Assembly: GCA_015680685.1 (NCBI GenBank)
Contig: MNCI01002796.1
Coordinates: 151,830-215,829 of the forward strand
Reading direction: 5' to 3'
DNA: 64,000 bases
Origin: Gnetum montanum
Taxonomy: Eukaryota > Streptophyta > Gnetopsida > Gnetales > Gnetaceae
Shown: in pieces, positions 34,938-46,344 of the stretch
Layout: the number at the start of each line of letters is the position of its first letter
Numbering within the stretch: the stretch's first letter is position 1
Position numbers and translations under genes: made by a program
The notes under the pieces: model-generated
Databases searched by the model: none
Told to the model about the DNA's origin: nothing
What the model saw: only the letters and a program-made list of their open reading frames with translations

Positions 34938-37900
34938 TCATGGGTTGCTTCTACCTACATCATCTTCATCATTCGCTTTTGCATCACCCCCTTCTGCATT
35001 GCCTTCCACCGCATCATCCCTCGCTACCTCTTCATTGTTGCCCTCCATTGGCCCTACGCCCTCATCTAGAACCTGCATCATAGGAATGAAGTAGTTAGCT
35101 AAGGCAACACATGCAAACTACAACAAAGCACAAGCATTAAAATAGTAGAAAGCGACTGACTTGGGAAGGACCTGCATCCATCTCGAAGGGTACTTGGTCT
35201 AGACCGAGCCTAAGGTGGTGCCAAACCTCCTCTGCCATGATATCCACCCAACGCCTATTGTTAGGTTCATCATTTGCAGCAGCTTTCTCCTTTTCGGCAG
35301 TCGTCCATCTTGGTGGTCCCAAAGAAAAGGAGGCAGTTGCGGTCTCTCCTGTGGGAAGGTCCACTTCCTGTTCAGGAGATTCCGTGACCTTTATTTGGTC
35401 TTTGAACTTATCATAGGCCTCAGAAATGCCAATAGCATCTACAAATGCCTTATAGGTAAACACCTCCATAGAAGCATCCCTATACAATTTACGATAGGTG
35501 GCACGTTCCAGTTTATACATGTTTTTATGATTTTTCTGAGATTGCCCCCATTCATAAACCCTAGCGCTGAAATCTTTCCAATCCTGACTCTTTTGGACCA
35601 ACAAGTCCATTTGAATCTGCTGTTCTATTATTTCATGGGTGGCTTCATTGTTCTGATGCACGATTGTCCAAAATCTAGCATGATCTATCACAGCCATGCA
35701 TCAGTCCTTGTTATTAGTATCACGAGCCATGAGGAATTTGTTCCTTGATTTGAGGTCTTCCACCTTGACGCTCAGGTCGGCCTTCTCTTTCTCAACCTTT
35801 TGGACCCATTTCCATAGGTCTTCGTTGACGTGCTTATACTCCCACAAGGAGTAAGCCAAGTGTAAAGCACATTTGCTGGCCTCGTCGTATGCATGACAGG
35901 GCACCTCGATAGCTTCAGGTGGGAATGTAGGCATGACACTGACTTTCAAAGTTCATGTCTGGTCCCATTTTTGTCGAGAGGCTATGACAACATAAAAATC
36001 ATGTCAGTCGCATTAGCATAGCAAGGTTAATGAATTCAAGAACTCTAGCGAACCAACCTAAGAGCATCTAGCACTACTACTTACCCACTTTAGGGTCAAT
36101 TTGCTGAAGATGATCGATCATGTTGTCAATGATCCCCTGCATAAACGTAAACTTATCAGGGGTCTTGGCCCATGGCTCTACACAAATCAGTGGGGGTCTT
36201 GCAATATGAACAGTGGTGTTTGTCATACGACTAAGCATCTCAACAATGACCGAAATGGGCTATGAAAAAGTAGACATATTGCCGAACTCACCGAAGTCTA
36301 ATTGCAGTTCCCCTCCCTTTGGATTCAGAGTGACAATAACATCCTTGTCAGAAGTCCCTTCTAGGTCGATTCAGACTTCTCCTTTATTCACTAGTGCTTT
36401 GCCTTTTGAGGCACCAACATCCTCTTTATTCATGAGAGACTCTTCTTCATCTCAAAAAATGCCCTCTTCGTTAGTAGGAGGATTTTGCCTAATAATAAGA
36501 GCCCTTGCCTTAGCGGCAAGAGCTCCTCCCCTCTTGACTGGGCCCCTTTCTTCCGAGACTGAGGCCTCTGTGTCTTTATTCATCGCCCCCATCTTAGGGG
36601 TTGACACCTCTTCGTCGCCTTCTTCTTCTACTTCCTCTAGCAGCCAAAAGCATGTTTGCATTAATTCAAAACAGGTTTGCCTAAAGTAGGTGCTACGCTA
36701 CGCTACACTGTCTAGCGTAGCACATCGTAGTGAGCATTAACAAAGTAGGTGAAGAAATAAATATGAACAAAAGCGTTTACCAATGGGGGGTTGCATCCTC
36801 TATAGTTTAAATCGCAGTCTGCACCCCTCCTCTTCCTCTGTGTGAAGGGTTTCTTCAGTTGAGGTAAGCCTCTTTCGCTACAACTTGCTGGCCACAGTCT
36901 CGACTATGAGACGTTTCCCTGGTGACATGCTATCGGCTACAGTAGGGGGCACCTCTCCTATGCTATCTTGGTCGAGAAAGTTATGGGCTGCGTGATCCTG
37001 AGTCGTCACAGAGAATGACTCCCCAATTATTTCTAGGGGATCTTGGGCTTGGATGGTCTGGAGGATTTGGGGAATCCACGGTTTGGAAATTTGGTCATCA
37101 TTTCGCATGATCCAGGTTCCATTCTTGTGGACTACCAGAAACTCCATGAAATTCCACAAGCAAGCTATGTAAAAGGCATAATGTATATTGGAACGAGACT
37201 TTGGCTTCTTATGGAGTCCCAAGATTTTGGTCTGCAAGCCTTTACACAAAAACCTAGCCCAGTTGTAGCGAGCCCCCTCTTCCATGACCTCATGCATTAC
37301 CCAGGCCTGCTCAATCCCAAGGACCTTCCCTTAGAAAAGTAGTTGGGTGAATGCACGAGCACAAAAGATAGGGTAAACTTCCTTGGTGGGTCCCAATTGG
37401 AGCTTCTCCATGGGAATCCCCTTCTGCTCCTTGGTAATCTGTAACCACTCTTGAATGTCCTTCTTTTGAAGGGTCAACTCCCCCTTGGTCTTCGACCCTA
37501 TGAGAATGCCATCAGCAAGGACACCGAAAAGGTCTGTGAATAGCTGGTCATTGATTTCAATAACCACCTGTACATCTTGTATGCATGTGCGGAAGTAGCC
37601 CACCCTATCAGAAAAGGAGTCGACCAGGGAGAGCATCTCGGTAGCAGGAATGCTTGGATTCAGGGCTAGGAACAAATCCATAAGCCTAACCTTTTGGATA
37701 TTCTGGAGCAAGGAGTCTGAGGCCGCACTGCATATCTAACGTTGGCTCCCATTTACTTCTCCGTACTTGAAGTAGATTTTTGCCTCCTGGTTCTTAGCGG
37801 TTACCACTATCACCTCCTGGGACTTTCTCGCCTCTATAGCATTTTTCATAAGAAACATTTAGCATAAAAGCATAGAAAATACAAAAAATAGCAAAGACAC

Positions 37901-39314
37901 TTTAGCATGTTACACCTATTCCTTAGCTTACTAGGTTTGTACGGTAACGAGAACAACGAAAACTAACTAGAACTTATTCAATAGTGATTGGTTTGAAGGA
38001 TGCCCATCCCTCATCCAACCAACCCATTTCCTTACATCTGTCGTAGGGGATGGGGTATAGCTCTGGGTAGGTGTGGTATTCACCCCTGCATTGACCAATC
38101 ACACCTGCATGTAGGTTCTTAGCAGAAGAGAACTCCTACAGGGCCATGTGTGCTATGGTTAGCACATCTGTTTTGTCGTGAAGCCCTTCCTTATTAATGT
38201 AGAACTTGGTAATAAAAACATAGCATCAACATTTGGCTTGCATAGAAAACATCACACAATGCAGTAGAACAAGGCTACAAAACTCACCCGCGAGCGCAAT
38301 AGACATTTCTGGGTGGGTTTTGGAAGCATGTTCCCATATGACGTGTAATGAATAATGTGTTGTAAGGATGGTAGTAGCTATACTCAAGCATATCCCAGAT
38401 CCAAGCTAAATGCCTCAAATCTTTGGGGTGTTGACTGGATCCTTCTCCCTACCTGCTACTGATTGCCCCATTCGTCAAAAACCTCAGGATACCCCTGTAT
38501 GCCCTAGGCAATAGGGTTTCTATTATGATGGCCACCTCTTCCTCCTCTAGGTATGACCAAACAATCACACTGAAGGGTTGGAGGAGGAATTGTAGGAACT
38601 CCTGTGTTCCTTTTCTGAACTAGACCCCCCACTCCCCCACATGTTTGGGGAGGAGGAACATTGGCCACTAGTCTGTTTACACAACACAGGACCCCTATAA
38701 TTTCTAAGATAATTAGAATAGGCCTTAGCACTATCCTGCACAACACAATGGAAAATGTTAGCACCATGAACAAGCACAATATGCACATGGCGTAACAAGA
38801 ACTAGCCTAGCAAGAATTAGCATTTTAGGAGCATAGCAAAAAATGTCAAAACAATAGCGTAGCAAAAATAGCCTAGCATGGCAATGAAGTCATTAATTCT
38901 AGCAAAGCGATTAGCACTCTACCCTGACAAAAACACGTGTCACGCTGTCGCATCACGCATGGCCAAACCATCCTGAGGGTCCTACGCTACGCCGTTCGAA
39001 AGCCAAAGTAACCTAAACTGTCCAAACCCCCACGGTTATGACAACCACAACAATGGCGATTTAGACGACCTTACATGCAACATTAGCGTAGCGTTTGTGC
39101 ATCCGTCGTAGTCAAAACTAGGTTGCAGAAATAGAAGTAAGGAAAAAAAAATGATAATAAAAGCACAAAAAAATAAAGGAAGCATAGTAGCCTACTGAGT
39201 CATCGGTGTCTCTTCCTGCACTGCAATGCGTGATTGTGTCACACACTCTAGGGCTTCCTTTACCTCCTTAACTGTTGTAAGCGCCAAGTGTTTGCTTTCC
39301 TTCTTCAGAGCCAT
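34938..39314 (-). pseudogene. antisense spliced gene (aORF) of copy B
   Basis: Minus-strand gene. Exon 1 is 39247-39314 (MALKKESKHLALTTVKEVKE), 68 nt as in A. Exon 2 is 38288-38735, FCP1-like (ILEIIGVL, FRKGTQEFLQFLL, SVIVWSYL, TLFITRHMGTCFQNPP). Exon 3 is 36781-38205 (DLFGVLADGILIG, GARYNWARFLCKGL). An acidic middle part (exons 4-5, about 36085-36680, exact joins unclear) ends in a GTAAGT donor at 36085. The coiled-coil exon 6 is 35161-35981 and the acidic exon 7 is 34938-35072 (135 nt, as in A). The exon 3 acceptor has decayed from CCAG to CCAA. Stops occur in exons 2, 4/5 and 6. Confidence 0.75.
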
Positions 39315-39466
39315 CGTCCTATTCGCTGACTGTTTCTCATTGATATTCCAAAAATCGCCTTGCTTTCTATCAGCATGATTGCTCTACGCTCCGAAATTAC
39401 TTTGTGCTCCAAATGTGGGCTCTGCGCTATTACAGTGAGAATGACAAGCTTACCAGGGTTTAATCC

Positions 39467-39474
39467 CTATTTAT
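39467..39474 (-). promoter_or_regulatory. TATA-like box of antisense gene, copy B
   Basis: Minus-strand CCATAAATAGGG, 160 bp upstream of the ATG at 39314, identical in spacing to copy A. Confidence 0.55.
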
Positions 39475-39669
39475 GGCCGTAATCGTAGAAAAGGAAAATT
39501 TTCCATTCTCTCTCTCCATTTAATGCGAGGTTTGCTGTGGAGCGTAGCATGCTCTCCATGACATCGTAGCACTGTTGGAAATTAAAATAGACAGATCTAG
39601 GTGAAAGATCTTGGCATGCTTTGAGCTAACTGTTTGCTTTCCAAAAAAACAAAAATGTATATATTTTTA

Positions 39670-40020
39670 GTTATTGGTTCGGAAAGACCTTAAACTAGCA
39701 ATCTTAGCAGAGTTACAACTTTACGGGTCTGAGAAGACTTTAAACTAGCAATCTTAGCATAGTGAAAATTTTAGCAGTCCGAAAAGACCTTAAACTAGCA
39801 TTCCTAGCATAGCATGTCACTCTAGTCTTAAGTTAGCAGTTTCGATTCGTTACACGTTCATAGTTCGAGATGACGTCAAACTAGCTATTTTGCATCAGTG
39901 GTTTTGCATTTTTTTTGTAGTTTCACATTCTCACATTGATAATTGTACACTTTTACATTTTTTCTTTTAGCAGTTTTGCATCTCCATGCCTTAGCGGTCT
40001 GCCATGACTTTAAACTAGCA
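39670..40020 (+). repeat. pre-RT tandem array of copy B
   Basis: Units of GGAAAGACCTTAAACTAGCA type near 39680, 39735 and 39785, with diverged ones to 40015. It sits upstream of the antisense TATA box and before pol, as in copy A. Confidence 0.65.
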
Positions 40021-40151
40021 AATTTTAATCTTTATATCATACTTCGCTAGTTGCATCTCATCATTGTTATGCAAATTTCCATTATACACAATTACTGTAA
40101 ATAGGTGCCTCTTAACCACACTCTCGTTTCATCTTGGCAGGTTGAGCAAAA

Positions 40152-43100
40152 ATGGAAATCCATCGTGATCTCTCCATGCCTTTAGCTTTAGCTAGTCCAC
40201 ATGGCATGCTCGCAAGACAATTGAACCTAGACCTGATTGACTGGGAATCAACCACAGCTAGCACCATAGTATCTTTAGAAGCATCCCTAGACTGGCCCAA
40301 GCATCTTGTCCAAACCCTGGATCTAGAAGCTAGGGATGTAACTGAGGATCCTCTCGTCAAGATGCCTGTGACCACATCCAAGGGGGAAGTAAAAACGTTA
40401 AAACTTAGTTCCCTCTTAGATGCGTAGACACACAAAGATGTGGTAAAAATTATGCAAGACAACATTAAGGTCTTTGCATGGTCATACAACGACATGCCAG
40501 GTTTAGATCCGAGGCTGATATAGCACAACATTGTCCTAGACCCGCACATGAAGGTAGTCAAGTAGAAGGCTTGTATGGTTAAGCTAGAAATTGCACTAGT
40601 CGTAAGGGATGAAGTCATGAAGCTATACCAAGTTGGTTTCATTTGTGCAGTTGATTATTCGGAATGGGTGTCCAACATCGTTGTGGTTTCCAAGAAAATA
40701 GGAGGAATACAAATCTGTATAAACTTTTGGGATTTGAACAAAGCAACGATCAAAGACAATTTCCCACTTCCAAGCATCGATCAACTCATTGACACTATGG
40801 CTGGTCATGATCTTTTATCCTTCATGGATGGTTTCTCCAGCTACAACCAAATTTGCATCAACCCAGAGCATCAGCTAACAACAACCTTCATGACCCCATG
40901 GGGTACCTTTTGCTACACCATGATGCCTTTTGGGCTTAAGATCATCGGAGCAACCTACCAATAAGCCATGACCTACATCTTTAGTGACTACATATTAGAA
41001 ACGTTAAACGACTATGTGGATGATATAGCGGTCAAATCCAAAGAGGCTGCTGATTACTTATGCGATCTAGGGGTAGTCCTTAAGTATTGTCAAATGTATG
41101 ATTTGTGCCTCAACCCTAAGAGGTGTGTCTTCGGGGTGAGAACCAGACGCATGTTATGTTTTGTAGCATCGGAGGCTAGAATACGGGTGGACCCTAACAA
41201 AGTTAAGGCCAGCATCAACTTGGCACATCCTACAAACCTTAAGGAATTGCGTGGTTTGCAAAGTAAATTACAGTTCATCCAAAGGTTTATAGCAAGGTTA
41301 ATCGACAAGTTACACCCCATGCAACATCTTCTAAAGAAAAGGGTTAACTTCAAATGGACAACTGAGTGTTAACAAGCCTTCGATGACTTGAAGAAAGAGC
41401 TTTTGCACCTCCCAACTGTGCATCCACCACAGAGGAACAAGCCTTTCTTTATCTACCTTGCCATCTCTGACACATCTATCGCAGCACTGTTATGTCAGAA
41501 ACAAGATGATAGATCTGAGATACCAGTGTATTATTTGAGTCATGCATTAATAGCGCATGAAGCGAAATACAACGAGATGGAGAGAAATTGCCTTGTCTTA
41601 GTATTTGCATTAAAAAACTGGAGGCATTACCTATTCTGCAGTACAATTAACATCATTTGCAAAAGCAACATACTCCAAGCTATCACTAACAACCTGTATG
41701 AAAGTAGCAAGATAGCTCGATGGAAAGAAATAACCACGGAATTCAACTTGCACTATGTGAGCCAATCATCGACTAAGGGTCAAGCCATAGCGACGAAACT
41801 TACAACCTCACCCATTGATGACCAGGCAACCATAGATCCTGAATTCCCAAACGAGCATGTTAGCACTATCAACACCGTCCCATTGCACCTGGAAGCTACT
41901 TTACACTTCGACGGCACCTCGACCATGCGAGGAGGTAGTGCAGCTACTGTCATTACGTTCCCCTCTAGGGAAATGCACCTGTTTGCTTATTGTTTTGTGT
42001 TTCCTTACACCAACAACGTGGCAGAATACAAGGGGTTACTTAGAGGCCTCTCAGCTACCTAAACACTATGCATACAACACCTGGTGATTTGTGGTGATTC
42101 ACAACTAGTTGTGAATGAAATCACCAAGGTCTATGCCTGCAAAGCTATGCATCTGCAACCCTATTGCGACCTAGCAAAAAGCCTACTCAAATAGTTTGCA
42201 ACTACGAATGTGCAACACGTGCCACGCAATGAGAACACCATAGCAAACACCTTAGCCACCCTTGCACTAAATATTCCACCACACTCATTTGCAAGTTTTC
42301 CAACTTAGAGCGTCGAATGTACTGAGCCTATCACTTAGGCAGGACACGTGGCCTCTATCAGTGCTGCGAATACCTAGGAGTGATATGCCAACATTAAAGC
42401 CTACCTGCAACATGGCGAACCCCCAAGCAGACTGACATCTGCCCAGAGAGATGCAATCTGTAAGCATGCCCGATAATATACGCTCATGCGAAATGATGCC
42501 CTGTGTAAGCGTTCCTATGACGGGATATTGCTAGCATGCATGGGTGAGGAGCAGGTGCGGAAGGTGATTAATGAGGTACATGAGGGGATGTGTGGTGGAC
42601 ACATAGCACCTAGGGCTATGGCTACAAAAATCAGACACCTAGGGTACTACTGGCCCCATATGGAATGCAATTTCCTATCAAAGGTCAAGATGTGTGACAC
42701 ATGCCAGAGATACACAAATCTCATACATGTCTCACCTATGGAGCTACACCCAACGCAGATCACATGGCCTTTCCAACGATGGGGACTAGACCTCATAGGA
42801 CCTATCACGTCCAAGTCCTCCGCAGGGAATAGCTTCATCATCACTGCCACTGAGTATTTTACTAAGTGGATGGAAGCTATTCCCCTGAGGAAGACGACAT
42901 CCCAGCAGGTTTGCCATTTCATCTTGGATAACATCGTGACAAGGTTTGGGCTTCCGATGACTATTGTAACTGACAATGGACCACAATTCAGTAGTATGGA
43001 AACCTGAACCTTCTGCAGCAATCTGGGCATCAGGCAATCATTCTCCTCCTCGTATTACCCTCAGGCGAATGGGTAGGCGGAGGCTACAAATAAGACCATC

Positions 43101-43622
43101 ATCAACTTGCTGAAGAAGATTCTTAGCAACAGTAAGAGGCGGTGGCACGAGTAAATCCTCTATGTTCTATGGGCCTACAGGACGACATGTAGGACCACGA
43201 TGAGTAACACTCCTTACAGTGTTGTTTATGGATCTGAAGTTGTGTTGCCTCTTGAGTTGTAGGTACCATCACTCCAGATGATCCTATTTGATGTTGTGAG
43301 GGAATCCTAGAACAACAAGTCAAGAATTATCGACCTCGACTCAATAGAGGAGGAGCACACACAAACATTGAGTCGCATAGAGTACTACTAGAGCAAGCAA
43401 TAGAAAAGACACCATGTAGACCCGCATCAACGACCAGTACAGAAGGGAGACCTCATACTTAAGGCTATCTATGAGCATTTAAGCAAATTCTTAGCCAACT
43501 AGGAATGCCCATACATGGTCACTAAAGCCTTTGGGAATGGAGCCTTCAAGTTGGTAGACATGGATGACAACGAGTTTACCAACCTGGTGAATCACTCATA
43601 CCTCAAGCCGTAATACATCTAA
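40152..43622 (+). pseudogene. pol of copy B: RT, RNase H, second RNase H, integrase
   Basis: Best-preserved pol in the window. RT: about 40560-41350 with NFPLPSIDQLID, FCYTMMPFGLK, YVDD at 41013-41024. RNase H: about 41430-41770 (FIYLAISDTSIAALL, ALIAHEAKYNEMERNCL). Second archaeal-type RNase H: about 41880-42260 (LHFDGTSTMRGGSA, YTNNVAEYKGLLRGL), a Tat-clade trait. Integrase: HHCC region near 42580-42710 (HEGMCGGHI, CDTCQRY), then catalytic GLDLIGPI, VTDNGPQF and AEATNK. It ends at YLKP-stop-YI-stop. About eight stops interrupt it, for example after ATYQ and TTEC. Confidence 0.88.
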
Positions 43623-43639
43623 GTGCATGGAGCAGATAG

Positions 43640-43895
43640 GCAATCGTCTGCTATGACATAAAACTGGCATGGAATGTCTGCTACGATGTAAAACTGGTAA
43701 AGGTGAGCAAACGTCCGCTACGACGTTAAACTGGCCTAGCTTCACCAACATCCGCTATGACATAAAACTGGCATAGATCATCTTCTACGACGTAAAACTA
43801 GCACAACCAATCTGCTATGATGCTAAACTGGCACATATGGTCTACTGGGACCTTAAACCAGCACATGGTCTACCAAGACCTTAAATTGGGTTGAC
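43640..43895 (+). repeat. post-integrase tandem array of copy B
   Basis: About eight units of GTCTGCTAYGAYGTAAAACT type followed by GGCA. Homologous in place and core to 24236-24590 of copy A. Confidence 0.75.
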
Positions 43896-44333
43896 AGCAC
43901 ATCCCCAACATGCATCTGCACCAAGTACACATCAAGCGAGCCTGCACAGTGGCAACGTGGGGCGGGACATTGTAGTTTCAAAATGTAGTTCATGACACAA
44001 TGAGAACATGATCTAGAACATATGCAACACTGTTGCTCCTGGCACTTTGCTGATCCCCCGAAGATGTCCTATGACCCCCTGGACCTACCGTTGCCCAACC
44101 AAAATATTGTTACCCTCCAGCTCCCTGCCAGCATCTGGGCTCAAAAAACATTTAGCTATGTGGTAGATGATCCCATAGCTAAACTGAATATGCATGCCTT
44201 TGGCAGGAATTCCAGAGCATCCGCACTCACAGTAACTCCCTGCTCCTTCGATGCTCACTCCTCCATGCTGACAATGCCAAGGCCACTGCTAGCCTTCCTG
44301 CTTCAGACATCGTACACCAGCAACGATGTCCAA
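43896..44333 (+). other. 3' region of copy B, truncated
   Basis: Homologous to about 24591-25089 of copy A. It ends at GATGTCCAA directly against copy C's LTR. The last five bases, TCCAA, are the expected left half of C's target duplication. Confidence 0.65.
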
Positions 44334-45820
44334 TGAAACACCACAAAATTCTGAGCTTAGTACTTTTCCAACAAGAATCAAGCTAAGTCACGATGCTCCC
44401 TAGCATGAGTAAAGCTTGAGGGCCCTACAGACAGCTTCAAGCAGAGTCGGACTCAACGAGGAGCAGTTCCTTGGGACCCACTGATGACCACGATAACATC
44501 TACTATCAAACATGGCAACTTCAGAGATCAAGACACTTAGTCTTCACTAAGTATACACTCTCAGCGGATATGCCCAGTGTATATGCCCAAGCTTGCATTC
44601 ACAGCGTATACGCCCAGCGTACACATCCACAACATATATGCTCAGTGTATATACCTCACATGTACGCTTAGCATGTACGACTGATGTATACGCTCGATAA
44701 GAAATCCCCGAAGATGGCATGGAAACGGCACTGCAAAGCAAGACTTGGTACAAGGCATCAACTCACATAAACAGAGCAATCATCAGATGTTGACATCATG
44801 CATCCTGAAGTCTATACGCTGAGCATGTACATCTTGCACGCCCAGCGTATACGCCCAGCAGACAGAGCGTATACTCCCAACATGCATCCACAACGTATAT
44901 GCCCAGCGTGTATGCCTAGCATGTACAAAGTGTCAAATCAAGGTCAACCGAGTTGAACACCTACAAGTAGCATCTTCATGGCATCCGAATTCAAATCTGA
45001 AGGAAGAAAAACTTCTTCTGTTCTAATCAAGTCTGTATGCCGCGGTCACATGTCTAGCGTGTATATGCCAGCTTACAGCCATATACGCTAGCGTACAGCA
45101 ATATACGCTAGCGTACAGCAATATACGCTGGCGTATAGCAGTATACGCTGGCGTACATCATGCTATATACTTGTAAATTTTATTCTTTCACACCCAATCA
45201 ACGCGCCACGTGTCATCCAACCCAAGTCTAACGACTAAACCTTTATAAAAACCCCAATTTTTCATTAGATGGAGGGGGAATTTGGAGCAAACCAAAGAGA
45301 AAAATAGACACACTAAGAACTAGAGTAGAAATCCTGTATGCTGGACCTTCCTTTGCACACTGAGCATACAACCTCTACGCTGTGCTTGCAGTTTGAACCA
45401 GCACACAGTCATCCCTGCATCCACCGGGGCTATTCGTCCACCTTGTGTCAGAGCCACAACTGCATTAGACCGGTGCATTGTAACTCTCATTTTGCAATAA
45501 CATTGCTACATTTCTTTGCTACAATTTGTTACAGTTTTTCATTCATTGTTGCATGTTTACTATTTACGCTCTGTTTACATCAGTTATGCCGTTTACGCTT
45601 CGTTTTACCTTAGTTACGCCGTTTACATATAACCCAGCGTATAGCACATTAGTGTACGTTCGGGGAAATCCTTTCCTAATCTGCATGCGGACCACTCAAG
45701 GTACTCTACCTTTGTTAATTCCAACTTGCCCTCAAGCGAAGGTAGGGTCTTCTATGTGTGTCCGGAGATCTCTAGGTTTCTGTTTCCTTCCAGCCGGAGA
45801 CCGACGATTTTAGATGGTAT
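44334..45820 (+). repeat. 5' LTR of copy C
   Basis: TGAAACACCAC start, TATA box TTTATAAAAACC at 45242, and dense TATACGCCCAGCGT and TACGCTAGCGTA motifs (44540-45160). It ends before GAAATTGGCATTAGAAGAAG, a degraded PBS. Many CG sites have become TG or CA compared with copy D. Confidence 0.75.
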
Positions 45821-45845
45821 AGAAATTGGCATTAGAAGAAGGGCC
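45821..45845 (+). promoter_or_regulatory. primer-binding site of copy C
   Basis: AAATTGGCATTAGAAGAAGG, degraded from the TTTTTGGCGCTAGAAGGAGG seen in copy D. Confidence 0.55.
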
Positions 45846-45879
45846 TAGACTACCTAAAACTTACTGTGCTTCAGAGCTC

Positions 45880-46295
45880 TCAGTGTCTATGCTGCTGAGT
45901 TTACCCTGACCCTATCTACAAAATTCTCAGCATCTACGATGTTCAGTATACGCTAACTCTGTCCGCAAAATTTCCCAGCATCTACGTTGCTGAGTATACG
46001 ACGACTCTGTCTACGCCGTTCAGTATACGCTGTAGACTCTGTCTATGCTGTACGCTAACTCTCTCTACGCTGCTAACGTATACATTGCATACTCTATGCT
46101 GTAGACTCTGTCTACGCTATACGCTGACTCTCTCTATGCTGCTGACGTATACGCTGCACACTCTACGTTGTAGACTCTGTCTACACTGCTGACGTATACG
46201 CTGCACACTCTACGCTGTAGACTCTGTCTACGTTGCTGACGTATACGCTGCACACTCTATGCTGTAGACTCTGTCTACACTGCTGACGTACTAAG
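45880..46295 (+). repeat. 47-bp leader tandem repeats of copy C
   Basis: Regular from about 46080, more diverged before. Each unit includes GTAGACTCTGTCTAC, a perfect 6-bp inverted repeat with a 3-nt loop, and GACGTATACGCTG. Copy D has a leader unit of the same length. Confidence 0.75.
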
Positions 46296-46344
46296 CATAC
46301 TAGTTTCATACCCCTTCACTGTATCGTATTCTCAACCATTCATC

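Larger units (their letters stand above)
27790..44333 (+). mobile_element. Tat-like retrotransposon, copy B
   Basis: Same subfamily and order as copy A, including the antisense gene. It starts with an LTR TGAAACACCC at 27790 and is complete through integrase and part of the 3' region. It stops abruptly at 44333, in GATGTCCAA, where copy C's LTR starts. Copy A shows that B should continue TAGCTTCAACAC and end about 0.6 kb later with a 3' LTR, so the remainder is expected to the right of copy C. Confidence 0.8.

Noticed and set aside
35215-35748. 177-codon plus-strand open frame
   Set aside because: Shadow of the antisense coiled-coil exon 6, whose minus-strand reading is conserved in A, C and D.
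36213-36689. 158-codon plus-strand open frame
   Set aside because: It lies opposite exons 4-5 of the copy B antisense gene, shows low-complexity Ser/Pro sequence and is not conserved in the other copies.
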